DNA from: Spirosoma sp. KCTC 42546
Lineage (GTDB): Bacteria > Bacteroidota > Bacteroidia > Cytophagales > Spirosomataceae
DNA: 64,000 nucleotides
NCBI RefSeq assembly: GCF_006965485.1
Contig: NZ_CP041360.1
Coordinates: forward strand, 1,798,001 to 1,862,000
Direction of reading: 5' to 3'
Both the position numbers and the translations under genes were made by a program. Positions within the stretch are counted from its first letter, which is position 1. Each line of letters begins with the position of its first letter. A model generated the notes under the pieces. The model searched no databases. It was not told the origin of the DNA and saw nothing but the letters and a program-made list of their open reading frames with translations. Of the stretch, positions 46,833 to 55,902 are shown in pieces.

Positions 46833-48389
46833 ATGACAAACTCCCTTGCAAATCCTGTTGCCGATTCATTTCAGGGCATTAACCCAGCTACCGGACAGCC
46901 ATTGCCGGGCCTATTTCAAGAAGCTACGGTTAGCGAAGTTGCCCAGGCCTGTGAGCGGGCAGCCGAAGCATTTTCTGAATATCGCAAAAAATCAGGTGCC
47001 GAGAAAGCTCGTTTCCTGGAACAAATCGCTACCGAAATCGAAGCCTTAGGCGATGAATTATTGACGCGTGCACAAGCCGAATCGGGCTTACCATTGGCTC
47101 GCCTGACAGGCGAACGTGGCCGTACGACTGGTCAACTGCGTTTGTTTGCCGATTATTTACGAGAAGGTTCCTGGGTCGATGCGCGCATCGACACCGCCCT
47201 GCCTGATCGCCAGCCCTTGCCCCGCCCTGATTTGCGGCAGATGCTGCGTCCATTGGGACCAGTAGGTGTGTTTGGCGCTAGTAACTTTCCGCTGGCTTTT
47301 TCCGTGGCGGGTGGCGATACCGCTTCTGCGCTGGCTGCTGGTTGCCCAGTTGTCGTAAAAGGACATCCGGCACACCCCGGCACATCGCAATTGGTGGGGG
47401 ATGCTATCAGTCGGGCTGTTAAGGCTTGCGGTTTGCCTGCCGGGACATTTTCGTTGGTTCAAGGTCGAACGACGGCTGTCGGTATGGCCATTGTTGAGCA
47501 TCCGGCTATCAAAGCGGTTGGATTTACAGGGTCGTGGCGAGGGGGAAAAGCGTTGTTCGATGCGGCCGCCCGTCGCCCGGAACCGATTCCGGTTTATGCC
47601 GAAATGGGAAGCACCAATCCCGTTTTCTTTTTACCTCAGCTCCTTAAGGAAAAAGGGAGTGCGCTGGCACAAAGTTTTGTCGGCTCAATTACGCTGGGTG
47701 TTGGGCAATTCTGTACAAATCCAGGTATGGCCGTGGTCCAACAATCATCTGACGCCGACACGTTTATGCAAGCTGCGGCTCAGGGCATAACGAATAGTCA
47801 GCCAGCTACCATGCTCACACAGGGTATTCAGCGAGCCTTTACAGCCGGGATTGATAAATTGACAGCTGCCGAAGGTGTAGATGTGCTTGGACAGGCTACG
47901 GCGGCCGACAGTTTTGCTAATGGCACGCCTACACTTTTGAAAACATCTGCCGAAGCGCTTCTGGCTAATCCGGTACTTGCCGAAGAAGTATTTGGCCCGA
48001 GTAGCGTATTAGTCGAAGCGGGTGGCCGAGAGCAACTACTGGCCGTAGCGCGTGGACTGGAAGGACACTTAACTGCCACGGTTTGGGGCACTGATGCTGA
48101 ACTACTGGAATACGCCGATCTGCTCGAAATTCTGGAACAGAAAGTAGGTCGGTTGTTAATTAATGGCTTCCCGACCGGCGTAGAAGTTAGTCATGCTATG
48201 CAACATGGCGGTCCATACCCTGCCACGACCGATTCGCGCTCAACATCTGTTGGTACCAACGCGATTCTACGTTTTGCCCGCCCCGTTTGCTATCAAAATT
48301 TCCCCGACGCGTTGTTGCCCGACGAACTGAAAGCAGCTAATCCGCTTCACATCTGGCGACTGGTGGATGGAAAACGGGTGAATGCGTAA
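46833..48389 (+). CDS. 2-oxoglutarate semialdehyde dehydrogenase-like aldehyde dehydrogenase
   Basis: 518 residues, full-length aldehyde dehydrogenase. The active-site Cys is C294 (GVGQFCTNPG) and the general base is E257 (YAEMGSTNPVF). The cofactor region shows PLGPVGVFGASNFPLAFSVA and VVVKGHPAHPGTS. The C-terminal part (FGPSSVLVEAG, GLEGHLTATVWG) resembles the NADP-dependent 2,5-dioxovalerate group that ends the hydroxyproline and pentose pathways. As the last gene in the cluster it would oxidise 2-oxoglutarate semialdehyde to 2-oxoglutarate, joining the citric-acid cycle. Confidence 0.92.
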   Translation: MTNSLANPVADSFQGINPATGQPLPGLFQEATVSEVAQACERAAEAFSEYRKKSGAEKARFLEQIATEIEALGDELLTRAQAESGLPLARLTGERGRTTGQLRLFADYLREGSWVDARIDTALPDRQPLPRPDLRQMLRPLGPVGVFGASNFPLAFSVAGGDTASALAAGCPVVVKGHPAHPGTSQLVGDAISRAVKACGLPAGTFSLVQGRTTAVGMAIVEHPAIKAVGFTGSWRGGKALFDAAARRPEPIPVYAEMGSTNPVFFLPQLLKEKGSALAQSFVGSITLGVGQFCTNPGMAVVQQSSDADTFMQAAAQGITNSQPATMLTQGIQRAFTAGIDKLTAAEGVDVLGQATAADSFANGTPTLLKTSAEALLANPVLAEEVFGPSSVLVEAGGREQLLAVARGLEGHLTATVWGTDAELLEYADLLEILEQKVGRLLINGFPTGVEVSHAMQHGGPYPATTDSRSTSVGTNAILRFARPVCYQNFPDALLPDELKAANPLHIWRLVDGKRVNA

Positions 48390-48394
48390 TGATA

Positions 48395-48461
48395 TAAACA
48401 CAGAGTCACAGAGAGCACAGAGTTTTACATTAACTCTGTGCTCTCTGTGACTCTGTGTTTA
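48395..48461. repeat. 30-bp perfect inverted repeat, 7-nt loop
   Basis: Arms 48395-48424 and 48432-48461 pair exactly; the loop is 48425-48431. The arm is three CACAGAG words spaced 8-9 bp apart. It begins 5 bp after the dehydrogenase stop and ends 17 bp before the GH16 ATG. Confidence 0.93.
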
Positions 48462-48478
48462 AAACTAGTCAGGTACTT

Positions 48479-49327
48479 ATGAGCCGATTATCTCTTCTTT
48501 TCACTTTTCTGGTAGTAGTCAGTTCTACCAGCTTTAGCCAACCTGTCAGCTCATCAGCTAGGGCAGATGATGGGTGGAAGTTAGTCTGGGCCGATGAGTT
48601 TGAGGTAGCTGGTCCGCCGAATCCGAAGAACTGGAAATTTGAAACGGGCTTTGCCCGGAATCATGAACTCCAGTGGTATCAGCCTGATAATGCCCGCTGC
48701 GAAAATGGCTTGCTCATTATTGAAGCGCGTCGGGAACAAAAGGCGAATCCAACGTATCAGGCCAATAGCACAAACTGGCAGACCAACCGGCCTACCATTA
48801 AGTATACGGCTTCCAGTTTGCATACGAATGGGTTGCATAGTTGGCAGTATGGCCGGTTTGAAATGCGGGGACGTATTGATACCAGTCCCGGTTTATGGCC
48901 CGCTTTCTGGACATTGGGCGTGAAAGGCGAATGGCCAGCTAACGGTGAAATCGATATTATGGAGTATTATCGGAACATGCTGCTGGCTAATGTTGCCTGG
49001 GCAACCGGTAAACGATACACGGCTGAATGGCGGAGTACTAAAAAACCGATGGCCTCTTTCAACGATCCCGATTGGTCGAAGAAATTCCACGTATGGCGCA
49101 TGGATTGGGACGAAACTGCGATTCGACTTTATGTTGATGATGAGCTATTAAATGCAGTTTTATTAACCGATACCATTAATAAAGATGGAACGGGTAGTAA
49201 TCCGTTTCGTCAGCCGCATTATGTACTAGTCAATCTGGCTATTGGCGGGGACAATGGGGGCGACCCATCGGCAACTTCATTTCCCCGTCGGTTTGAAGTC
49301 GACTATGTGCGGGTTTATCAGAAATAA
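48479..49327 (+). CDS. secreted GH16 endo-beta-glucanase
   Basis: 282 residues from ATG 48479; a GTG start at 48455 would lie inside the hairpin and is rejected. A signal peptide ends at about residue 22. The GH16 active site is E157-I-D159-I-M-E162 (GEIDIMEY): nucleophile, helper Asp and acid/base. Other signatures are NWKFETGFARNHELQWYQPD and PGLWPAFWTLG, and the C-terminus has LVNLAIGGDNGG. The GH16 group with this pattern includes laminarinases (endo-1,3-beta-glucanases); exact specificity is not readable. The GH39 gene follows 27 bp downstream. Confidence 0.93.
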   Translation: MSRLSLLFTFLVVVSSTSFSQPVSSSARADDGWKLVWADEFEVAGPPNPKNWKFETGFARNHELQWYQPDNARCENGLLIIEARREQKANPTYQANSTNWQTNRPTIKYTASSLHTNGLHSWQYGRFEMRGRIDTSPGLWPAFWTLGVKGEWPANGEIDIMEYYRNMLLANVAWATGKRYTAEWRSTKKPMASFNDPDWSKKFHVWRMDWDETAIRLYVDDELLNAVLLTDTINKDGTGSNPFRQPHYVLVNLAIGGDNGGDPSATSFPRRFEVDYVRVYQK

Positions 49328-49354
49328 CAATTCCTTTATTGAGTACCTACTTTT

Positions 49355-51058
49355 ATGAAGCAGCAAAAACAACTTGTACGTATACTGTCCACATTGCTCA
49401 GCTTTTGGGTAATCAATACTGGTCTGGCGCAGGTTAAACCGCAGCCTGTCAGGATAGAGGTTGATTTAGGCGCTGATAAAGGGCCGATCAAACCCATCTG
49501 GGCGTGGTTTGGCTACGATGAGCCGAACTATACCTACATGAAAGATGGTAAGAAATTGCTGACCGAAATCTCGCAGTTGAGCAAGGTACCTGTAAACGTG
49601 CGGGCACATAGTCTGCTGGTTACCGGCGATGGAAAAGCGGCTCTGAAATGGGGGTCGACCAATGCCTATACTGAAGATAAAAAAGGGAATCCAATCTACG
49701 ACTGGACGATCGTCGATAAAATTTTTGATACATATATAGAGCGGGGTATGAAGCCCATTGCCCAGATCGGTTTTATGCCCGAAGCGCTCTCAACGCATCC
49801 GCAACCCTACCGGCACAACTGGAAACCCGGCGATAACTACAACGATATTTACACCGGTTGGGCCTATCCGCCAAAAGACTATACAAAATGGAGCGAACTG
49901 GTTTATCAGTGGGTAAAACATTCGGTTAGTCGGTACGGCCAAAAGGAGGTAGAAAGCTGGTACTGGGAGTTGTGGAATGAACCCAACATTAGCTACTGGA
50001 AAGGCACCACCGACGAATACATTAAGCTATATGATTACACCGCCGATGCGGTGAAACGGGCACTGCCGACGGCTAAAGTGGGTGGCCCCGAGGTGACGGG
50101 CCCTAACTGGGATGTATCGGCCAAATTTTTTAAAGCCTTTATGGATCACGTGGTTAGCGGCAAGAACTATGTGACAGGGAAAACAGGTACCCCCATTGAT
50201 TTCATTACGTTTCATGCCAAAGGTGCGCCTAAACTGGTGAGTGGAGCAGTGCAAATGAATATGGGTACGCAGCTTCGCGATATTGACAAAGGCTTTGAAA
50301 TCGTGGCGTCCTATCCAACCCTGAAACATCTACCCATTATTATCGGAGAGTCCGATCCTGAAGGCTGTGCGGCCTGTTCGGAGGATTTACATCCGCAGAA
50401 TGCCTATCGCAATGGCACTATGTACTCAAGTTACACGGCGGCTTCCTTTGCCCGTAAATACGATCTGGCTCAGGCTCGGGGTGTAAATCTGGAAGGAGCC
50501 GTAACCTGGGCGTTTGAGTTTGAAGACCAGGCCTGGTTTAGGGGTTTTCGCGATCTGGCAACCAATGGCGTCGATAAGCCCGTGCTAAATGTGTTCCGTA
50601 TGTTCGGTATGATGCAGGGCAATCGGGTGGGGGTGAAAGGCGGCCTCGCCTATGATTACGCCCGTATTCGGGACCAGAGTGTGCGGGCCGAAGACGACAT
50701 CAATGCCTTTGCCACAAAAGATGCTAAAACGGCTGCGGTGATGGTCTGGAATTACCACGATGATAATCTGCCTGCACCCGATGCCCCAGTAACCATTCAG
50801 GTGAAAGGTGTTCCTGGGCAGAAAGTCCTGCTTCAGCATTACCGCATCGATAAGCAGTTTAGTAACTCCTACGAAGCCTGGAAAAAGATGGGCTCGCCCA
50901 AAAGTCCAACGCCCGAGCAAATTGCCGAACTGGAGAAAGCAGGTCAGCTTCAATTGCTGACCTCACCCGAATGGATTAACGTGAAAGAGGGTATCGTGAA
51001 TCTACCGATGGAACTTCCTCGTCAGGGCGTATCGCTGCTGAAGTTTTCCTGGGAGTAA
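49355..51058 (+). CDS. secreted GH39-like glycoside hydrolase
   Basis: 567 residues with a signal peptide ending about residue 25 (GLAQ). The TIM-barrel catalytic domain (about 30-420) shows the acid/base E209 in WYWELWNEPNISYW and the nucleophile E332 in PIIIGESDPEGC, the pattern of GH39 (beta-xylosidase / alpha-L-iduronidase clan A). A C-terminal beta-sandwich (about 440-567) ends VSLLKFSWE. Two Cys near the nucleophile (GCAAC) are unusual. It is probably co-transcribed with the GH16 gene, suggesting joint attack on a plant or algal polysaccharide. Confidence 0.87.
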   Translation: MKQQKQLVRILSTLLSFWVINTGLAQVKPQPVRIEVDLGADKGPIKPIWAWFGYDEPNYTYMKDGKKLLTEISQLSKVPVNVRAHSLLVTGDGKAALKWGSTNAYTEDKKGNPIYDWTIVDKIFDTYIERGMKPIAQIGFMPEALSTHPQPYRHNWKPGDNYNDIYTGWAYPPKDYTKWSELVYQWVKHSVSRYGQKEVESWYWELWNEPNISYWKGTTDEYIKLYDYTADAVKRALPTAKVGGPEVTGPNWDVSAKFFKAFMDHVVSGKNYVTGKTGTPIDFITFHAKGAPKLVSGAVQMNMGTQLRDIDKGFEIVASYPTLKHLPIIIGESDPEGCAACSEDLHPQNAYRNGTMYSSYTAASFARKYDLAQARGVNLEGAVTWAFEFEDQAWFRGFRDLATNGVDKPVLNVFRMFGMMQGNRVGVKGGLAYDYARIRDQSVRAEDDINAFATKDAKTAAVMVWNYHDDNLPAPDAPVTIQVKGVPGQKVLLQHYRIDKQFSNSYEAWKKMGSPKSPTPEQIAELEKAGQLQLLTSPEWINVKEGIVNLPMELPRQGVSLLKFSWE

Positions 51059-51157
51059 AATCAGCTTAGTCATCTTTACCTAAAGTCACGTATTGCCTTA
51101 TGTCACTAAACCGCTATATTGGCGGGCTAATTAGTGGTCTAATTTTCCCCACCGTTC

Positions 51158-53191
51158 ATGTTCGCTTCCATAGTTGGTCAGCGCGTTTTGCTGCTGACGG
51201 TTTGTATCCTGCTTGGAATTACTGTAGGATTTTCTCAGAAATCAGCTAATCCAGCACCTACTATTAAATTCGGCATAGTCAATTCCGATCATTTTGTTGA
51301 TTCTCCTACCGACTCCACAGCCGAAGCGGTTGTGTTATATGATTATGGTGAGGTTTGGTTCGATAAAAGCGACAATGACATATGGTTAAATACGACCTAT
51401 CATGTCCGGTTAAAAATCCGAAAAAAATCGGCTTATGACCGGGCTACCATTCAGCAGATAACTCGCCGGGGCACAATGGGCCAGCACGAGCTTGTGTCTG
51501 ACTTTGAGGGCTACACCTACAATCTTACCAATGGCGATGTGTCGATCAGCCAGTTGAAAAAGGAAGGCCATTTTACCGAAAAAGCATCGGATCAGTTTTG
51601 GGTCGAGAAATATACACTGCCCAACGTTCGGGAAGGATCAATTATCGAGTATAAATACACTGTTCGAACTCCATTTGGTGTTACGTATAATCCGCGCACC
51701 TGGCGATTTCAACAGGACATACCCGTTCGCTGGAGCGAGTACCGGATTACAATTCCCGATTATTTCTATTATAAGATGCTGATGAGCGGCTACTTAGCCA
51801 TGCTTGTCAATGATCGCAAATCGACTACAGTGGGTCTGTTTTCCGGTCAGCCAGATGTAACGGCATCCGCTTATCGATTTGCCATGAAAGACATTCCGGC
51901 TTTTCGGGATGAAGCTTACATAACTACCGACGACGACTATATGGCCAAGATTGAATTTGAACTGGCCAGTTACCAGATTCCGGGTTCGACGGGCATTGTT
52001 CGTAAGGATATTGCCGTCAGTTGGGAAACGCTGGATAAAACCTTGCTTACCGATATTGATTTTGGCGGTCAAATTAAACGGACTGGTTTCCTGCGCGAAA
52101 CGGCTAAATCATTGCTCGCTTCACAGGCTGATACGTTGGGCCGGGTAAAAGCAGCATACGACTATATTCGACAAACCATCAAATGGAACGATGATGCTGG
52201 CATCTGGTCGTCGACTGGAATAAAAAAGGTACTTGAGAATAAAAAAGGGAACGCGGCTGATATTAACCTGATGTTGATAGCCTTGCTTCGGGAGATGGAT
52301 ATTGACGCCAATCCGGTTATTTTAAGCACTCGCTCACATGGTCGAATCAATGAGTTATACCCCTTAATTAAAAAATTCAACTACGTCGTTGCGCAGGTTT
52401 CGGTGGGAGGTAAGGATTTATTATTAGATGCTACCGATGCATTTCTGCCTGTGGGCATGTTGCCACTCCATTGCCTGAATGGAAAAGGGCGGCTTGTTCA
52501 TCCAACCAAATCTCGTTTTGTCTCGCTGAATCCATATGAACGCGACGTTGAGGTTCATATGGGAACATTTACGCTCACGGAAGACGGGGAAGTCTCTGGC
52601 AAACTCGCGCATTCTCATGGAGGTTATAGCGCCTGGAGTGCCCGGAAGCAATTTGCCACGGATGGGAAGGCCAAATACCTGGAAAGTATTCAGAAAAAGC
52701 GCCCGGCCTGGCAAATCGACAAAGTTGACTTTTCGGGAGCAGATGAAAAAAGTAGTGCTTTCAATACGGATTATACGATTACCATTCCAGAGGCCTGCGG
52801 GCGGGCAGGTGACCGGTATTATTTTCACCCCATGCTAACCGAAGCCCATACCGTTAACCCGTTTAAGGAAACGGATCGACTCTATCCTGTCGATTTTGGA
52901 ATACCTATTGAGGAGACCTTCTCGGCTACGTACACCTTACCTAAAAACTTTAAAGTAGAAGAGCTACCGAAGCCCGTGTCAATGGTTCTGCCCGAAAATG
53001 GAGGACGATTTATGTATCAGGTAGGCGTTGTCAGCGAAAATCAGATTCAGATTATCAGCCGCATTTCCCTCCGTAAGCCGATGTATTTTGCCGAGGAGTA
53101 TGGCTCATTACGGGAACTGTTTAGCCGGATCGTGGCCAAACATGCCGAACAAATTGTACTCAAACGGGAAGCAGTGGCCGATTCGAAATAA
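51158..53191 (+). CDS. DUF3857/transglutaminase-like exported protein with replaced catalytic residues
   Basis: 677 residues, signal peptide ending about residue 27 (GFSQ). It has a DUF3857 domain (about 55-270: AVVLYDYGEVWFDK, YEIKYTV-like strands, NVREGSIIEYKYTVRTPFG) and a transglutaminase-like domain (about 300-450). In the latter the catalytic positions read A366 (KKGNAADIN, normally Cys), Y409 (KFNYVVAQ, normally His) and D424 (LLLDATDAF). So it is very likely not an active protease-like enzyme but a binding or structural paralogue of the next gene. It is followed after 2 bp by that gene. Confidence 0.85.
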   Translation: MFASIVGQRVLLLTVCILLGITVGFSQKSANPAPTIKFGIVNSDHFVDSPTDSTAEAVVLYDYGEVWFDKSDNDIWLNTTYHVRLKIRKKSAYDRATIQQITRRGTMGQHELVSDFEGYTYNLTNGDVSISQLKKEGHFTEKASDQFWVEKYTLPNVREGSIIEYKYTVRTPFGVTYNPRTWRFQQDIPVRWSEYRITIPDYFYYKMLMSGYLAMLVNDRKSTTVGLFSGQPDVTASAYRFAMKDIPAFRDEAYITTDDDYMAKIEFELASYQIPGSTGIVRKDIAVSWETLDKTLLTDIDFGGQIKRTGFLRETAKSLLASQADTLGRVKAAYDYIRQTIKWNDDAGIWSSTGIKKVLENKKGNAADINLMLIALLREMDIDANPVILSTRSHGRINELYPLIKKFNYVVAQVSVGGKDLLLDATDAFLPVGMLPLHCLNGKGRLVHPTKSRFVSLNPYERDVEVHMGTFTLTEDGEVSGKLAHSHGGYSAWSARKQFATDGKAKYLESIQKKRPAWQIDKVDFSGADEKSSAFNTDYTITIPEACGRAGDRYYFHPMLTEAHTVNPFKETDRLYPVDFGIPIEETFSATYTLPKNFKVEELPKPVSMVLPENGGRFMYQVGVVSENQIQIISRISLRKPMYFAEEYGSLRELFSRIVAKHAEQIVLKREAVADSK

Positions 53192-53193
53192 TC

Positions 53194-55104
53194 ATGAAAA
53201 ATTTGTTATTCCTGGCTCTGCTAATGAGCCATCTGGCCTGGGCACAGACCGATTATAAAGCTACATCTGTACCCGATGGATTGAAAGAAAATGCGCATGC
53301 GGTGGTTCGTCAGCATGACATGGTATTCACTGTGAAGTCGGCAGGTGAGGCCTCGCAACGCGTACATAGCGTTATAACAGTGCTGGATAAACAGGGGGAT
53401 GATTTTGCGTCGATGGTGGTTGGGTACGATAAATTATCGAAAATAAACGACCTGGAAGGGGCGCTCTATGATGCAGACGGAAAGCTGATCAAAAAACTTA
53501 AGAAAGCAGATGTTGAGGACTATAGTACGTACACCGACTATAATCTTTTTGATGATCAACGAGTAAAATCGGCGAGCTTTCCCAAGCAGCCAACTTATCC
53601 ATATACCGTAGAGTTTCTGGTGGAGACAACGGAGCGAAATCTAATGTTTTACCCAACCTGGATGCCCCAGAACAAGGAGCACCTGGCCCTTCAGCAAGCT
53701 ACGTTTACAGTCAATATGCCAGTAGGGCTGTCATTGCGCTACAAGGAAATGAATTTGCCCGTACCTGGAACAGCTATAGCTACACCCGATGGAGGGAAAA
53801 CCTATGTATGGAAACTCGCCAACCGTCCAGCACTGGAATTTGAACCCCTGTCGCCACCAGCCCGTGAGCAGATACCTATGGTTTATGCTGCGCCTACTGA
53901 TTTCGATGTTCAGGGCTACAAAGGAAAAGTGACAAGCTGGCGAGATATCGGGAAGTTTTATTATACGCTGAATAGTGGTCGCGATCGTATTCCTGATGAG
54001 TTACGCCAACGCATACTCGAATTAACAAAAACGGAGACTACTACCAGTGGGAAAGTACGGAAGATCTATCAATTCTTGCAGGATCATACCCGCTATGTCA
54101 GCGTTCAGTTGGGAATTGGTGGATGGCAGACTATCGAAGCGGATAAAGTAGCCGCCAGTAAGTATGGCGATTGCAAAGCACTCACTAATTATACCCAGGC
54201 TTTACTAAAAGCTGCTGGCGTTGTAGCCCACCCACTGTTAGTAAGAGCCGGTGATGATGAGTCAGATCTATTGGCTGATTTTCCCAGTTTTCAGTTTAAT
54301 CACATTATTCTGTGTGTGCCCGATAAGCGGGATACGCTCTTTCTGGAGTGTACAAGTGGGTACGGGCCGGCAGGCTATATGGGTGATTTTACAGGAAATC
54401 GTCATGCTCTCCTGATTTTACCCGAAGGCGGACATCTAATAAAGACGCCGTTCTATGAAGCCAAAGATAATCGTCAGCAACGGCGTATTATGGTTAACCT
54501 CACCGAGAAGGGAGACGCCACGGCAGAGGTTCAAACCCGTTATACTGGTCTTCAGCAGGACGATTATACTGATGCAATTCATAGCCTGAATCGTGAAGAT
54601 CAACGTAGCTGGTTACTCAAACGCATTGCAATTCCGGCCTTTGAGTTAACTAAATTTTCCTTTAATGAACACCCTGGCCTTATTCCCGCTGTTACAGAAA
54701 ATCTAACCCTGGCGGTTCGTCAATTAGCTACGATCAGTGGAACAAGGTTGTTTCTGCCACTCAATCTACTGTCGGCACTACCGGCGGTGAGTCCGTTAAT
54801 ACAGCCTCGTAAGGCCTCTCTTGAATTAGGTGTAGACTACGATTTTGAGGACAGTGATTCGATTACTTATCAACTGCCTAAAGGCTATGCACCCGAATAT
54901 AAGATTGATCCCGTAACGATAGCGTCGAAATTTGGAAACTATACAGCCCAACTGACTACAGATGGTGACCGTATCCAGTATGTTCGTCATATTGCCATGC
55001 ATGGGGGCAGGTATCCGGCAACGGCCTATCCAGAGTGGATAGACTTCCGGAAAAAGATTGCTAAAGCCGACCGAGTTCAATTGGTATTCGTTAAAAGTAA
55101 TTAA
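53194..55104 (+). CDS. DUF3857/transglutaminase-like exported protein, catalytically intact form
   Basis: 636 residues, signal peptide ending about residue 18 (AWAQ). Same layout as the preceding protein: DUF3857 domain (about 30-240), then a transglutaminase-like domain with C327 in KYGDCKALTNYTQALLK, H370 in FNHIILCV and an acidic residue E385 (FLECTSGYGP) where Asp is usual. A C-terminal beta-rich region follows. Such pairs are common in Bacteroidota, probably periplasmic and acting on envelope proteins or peptides, but no substrate is known. Start and stop are 2 bp from the upstream gene. Confidence 0.87.
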   Translation: MKNLLFLALLMSHLAWAQTDYKATSVPDGLKENAHAVVRQHDMVFTVKSAGEASQRVHSVITVLDKQGDDFASMVVGYDKLSKINDLEGALYDADGKLIKKLKKADVEDYSTYTDYNLFDDQRVKSASFPKQPTYPYTVEFLVETTERNLMFYPTWMPQNKEHLALQQATFTVNMPVGLSLRYKEMNLPVPGTAIATPDGGKTYVWKLANRPALEFEPLSPPAREQIPMVYAAPTDFDVQGYKGKVTSWRDIGKFYYTLNSGRDRIPDELRQRILELTKTETTTSGKVRKIYQFLQDHTRYVSVQLGIGGWQTIEADKVAASKYGDCKALTNYTQALLKAAGVVAHPLLVRAGDDESDLLADFPSFQFNHIILCVPDKRDTLFLECTSGYGPAGYMGDFTGNRHALLILPEGGHLIKTPFYEAKDNRQQRRIMVNLTEKGDATAEVQTRYTGLQQDDYTDAIHSLNREDQRSWLLKRIAIPAFELTKFSFNEHPGLIPAVTENLTLAVRQLATISGTRLFLPLNLLSALPAVSPLIQPRKASLELGVDYDFEDSDSITYQLPKGYAPEYKIDPVTIASKFGNYTAQLTTDGDRIQYVRHIAMHGGRYPATAYPEWIDFRKKIAKADRVQLVFVKSN

Positions 55105-55158
55105 ACCAAACCCTTTTCTGCCTGTCGAACGTTTATACAAAAAGGACTACAATCACTT

Positions 55159-55776
55159 ATGAAAAAAGCACTTGTTTTAATAGTAGCAGCTTTGCCACTG
55201 TTGTTCAGCCAATGCAGTGTCAACAACCAGATTTCGCAGGCAAAAACACTTGGCGATTGTCGCTATACCATTGCCTCTGCTGATAGTATTTACCTGGCAG
55301 GAATTGACGTCAGGAAGTTGCGTAAGGTAGAAGATATTAATCCAGCTCAGTACCCCCGGCTGGCGACTGGTTTGCTAACGCGGAATGTACCGTTGGATGC
55401 CCGGCTAAATATTGATATTACCAATCCAACCAACAAAGTGGCAGGTATCAACCAACTGGAGTATAAGATTTTATTAGCCGGACAGGAATTGTTTAACGGA
55501 TTCCTGAATCAGCGCATTGAAGTTCAACCCGGTGGTGGGCGGACACGCGTTCCGGTTCGGTTGAATACCAACGCTTACCAATTGCTCACGGATAGTAAAA
55601 CGCGGGATGCGTTTACGCAATTGGTACAGAACCTATCAGGAGCATCGGGAACCCAACCCTCTAAGCTTACTATCAAGATTAAACCAACGCTTGATTTGCT
55701 GGGCAAGCAGGTGAATTACCCTGGTTATATCACGATTGACCAGGACGTAACGAATAAAATACTATTGGGCAATTAA
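55159..55776 (+). CDS. lipoprotein with LEA2/WHy-like domain
   Basis: 205 residues. The lipobox is LLFSQC (C19), so it is likely an outer- or inner-membrane lipoprotein. The central part (NVPLDARLNIDITNPTNKVA GINQLEYKILLAG) looks like the LEA type-2 / water-stress WHy domain, a beta-sandwich with the NPN-type loop (ITNPTN). The C-terminus (LTIKIKPTLDLLGKQVNYPG) continues the sandwich. It lies 54 bp after the transglutaminase-like gene and is probably in the same operon. Function unknown. Confidence 0.75.
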   Translation: MKKALVLIVAALPLLFSQCSVNNQISQAKTLGDCRYTIASADSIYLAGIDVRKLRKVEDINPAQYPRLATGLLTRNVPLDARLNIDITNPTNKVAGINQLEYKILLAGQELFNGFLNQRIEVQPGGGRTRVPVRLNTNAYQLLTDSKTRDAFTQLVQNLSGASGTQPSKLTIKIKPTLDLLGKQVNYPGYITIDQDVTNKILLGN

Positions 55777-55818
55777 GAAGCGTTGGCTTTTATCCCTATT
55801 TATTCAGTAGCATTTTGT

Positions 55819-55855
55819 TTACCCTGGCTTTTTTAGGTCAGGGTAATTTTTTTTT
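55819..55855 (+). terminator. intrinsic terminator after the LEA2-like gene
   Basis: TTACCCTGG (55819-55827) pairs with TCAGGGTAA (55838-55846), one G-U, and nine T follow. It ends the operon that starts with the DUF3857 genes. Confidence 0.9.
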
Positions 55856-55902
55856 GCCTATTTTACTGATCTAATGTCTAATCCGGATTAACGAACTAGC
55901 TG

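Noticed and set aside
48455..48478. GTG start for the GH16 gene
   Set aside because: It lies in the right arm of the 48395-48461 hairpin; ATG 48479 begins a good signal peptide.
51098..51250. Short frame upstream of the first DUF3857 gene (starting MSLNRYIGG)
   Set aside because: It mostly overlaps the start of the real gene in another frame and has no supporting pattern.
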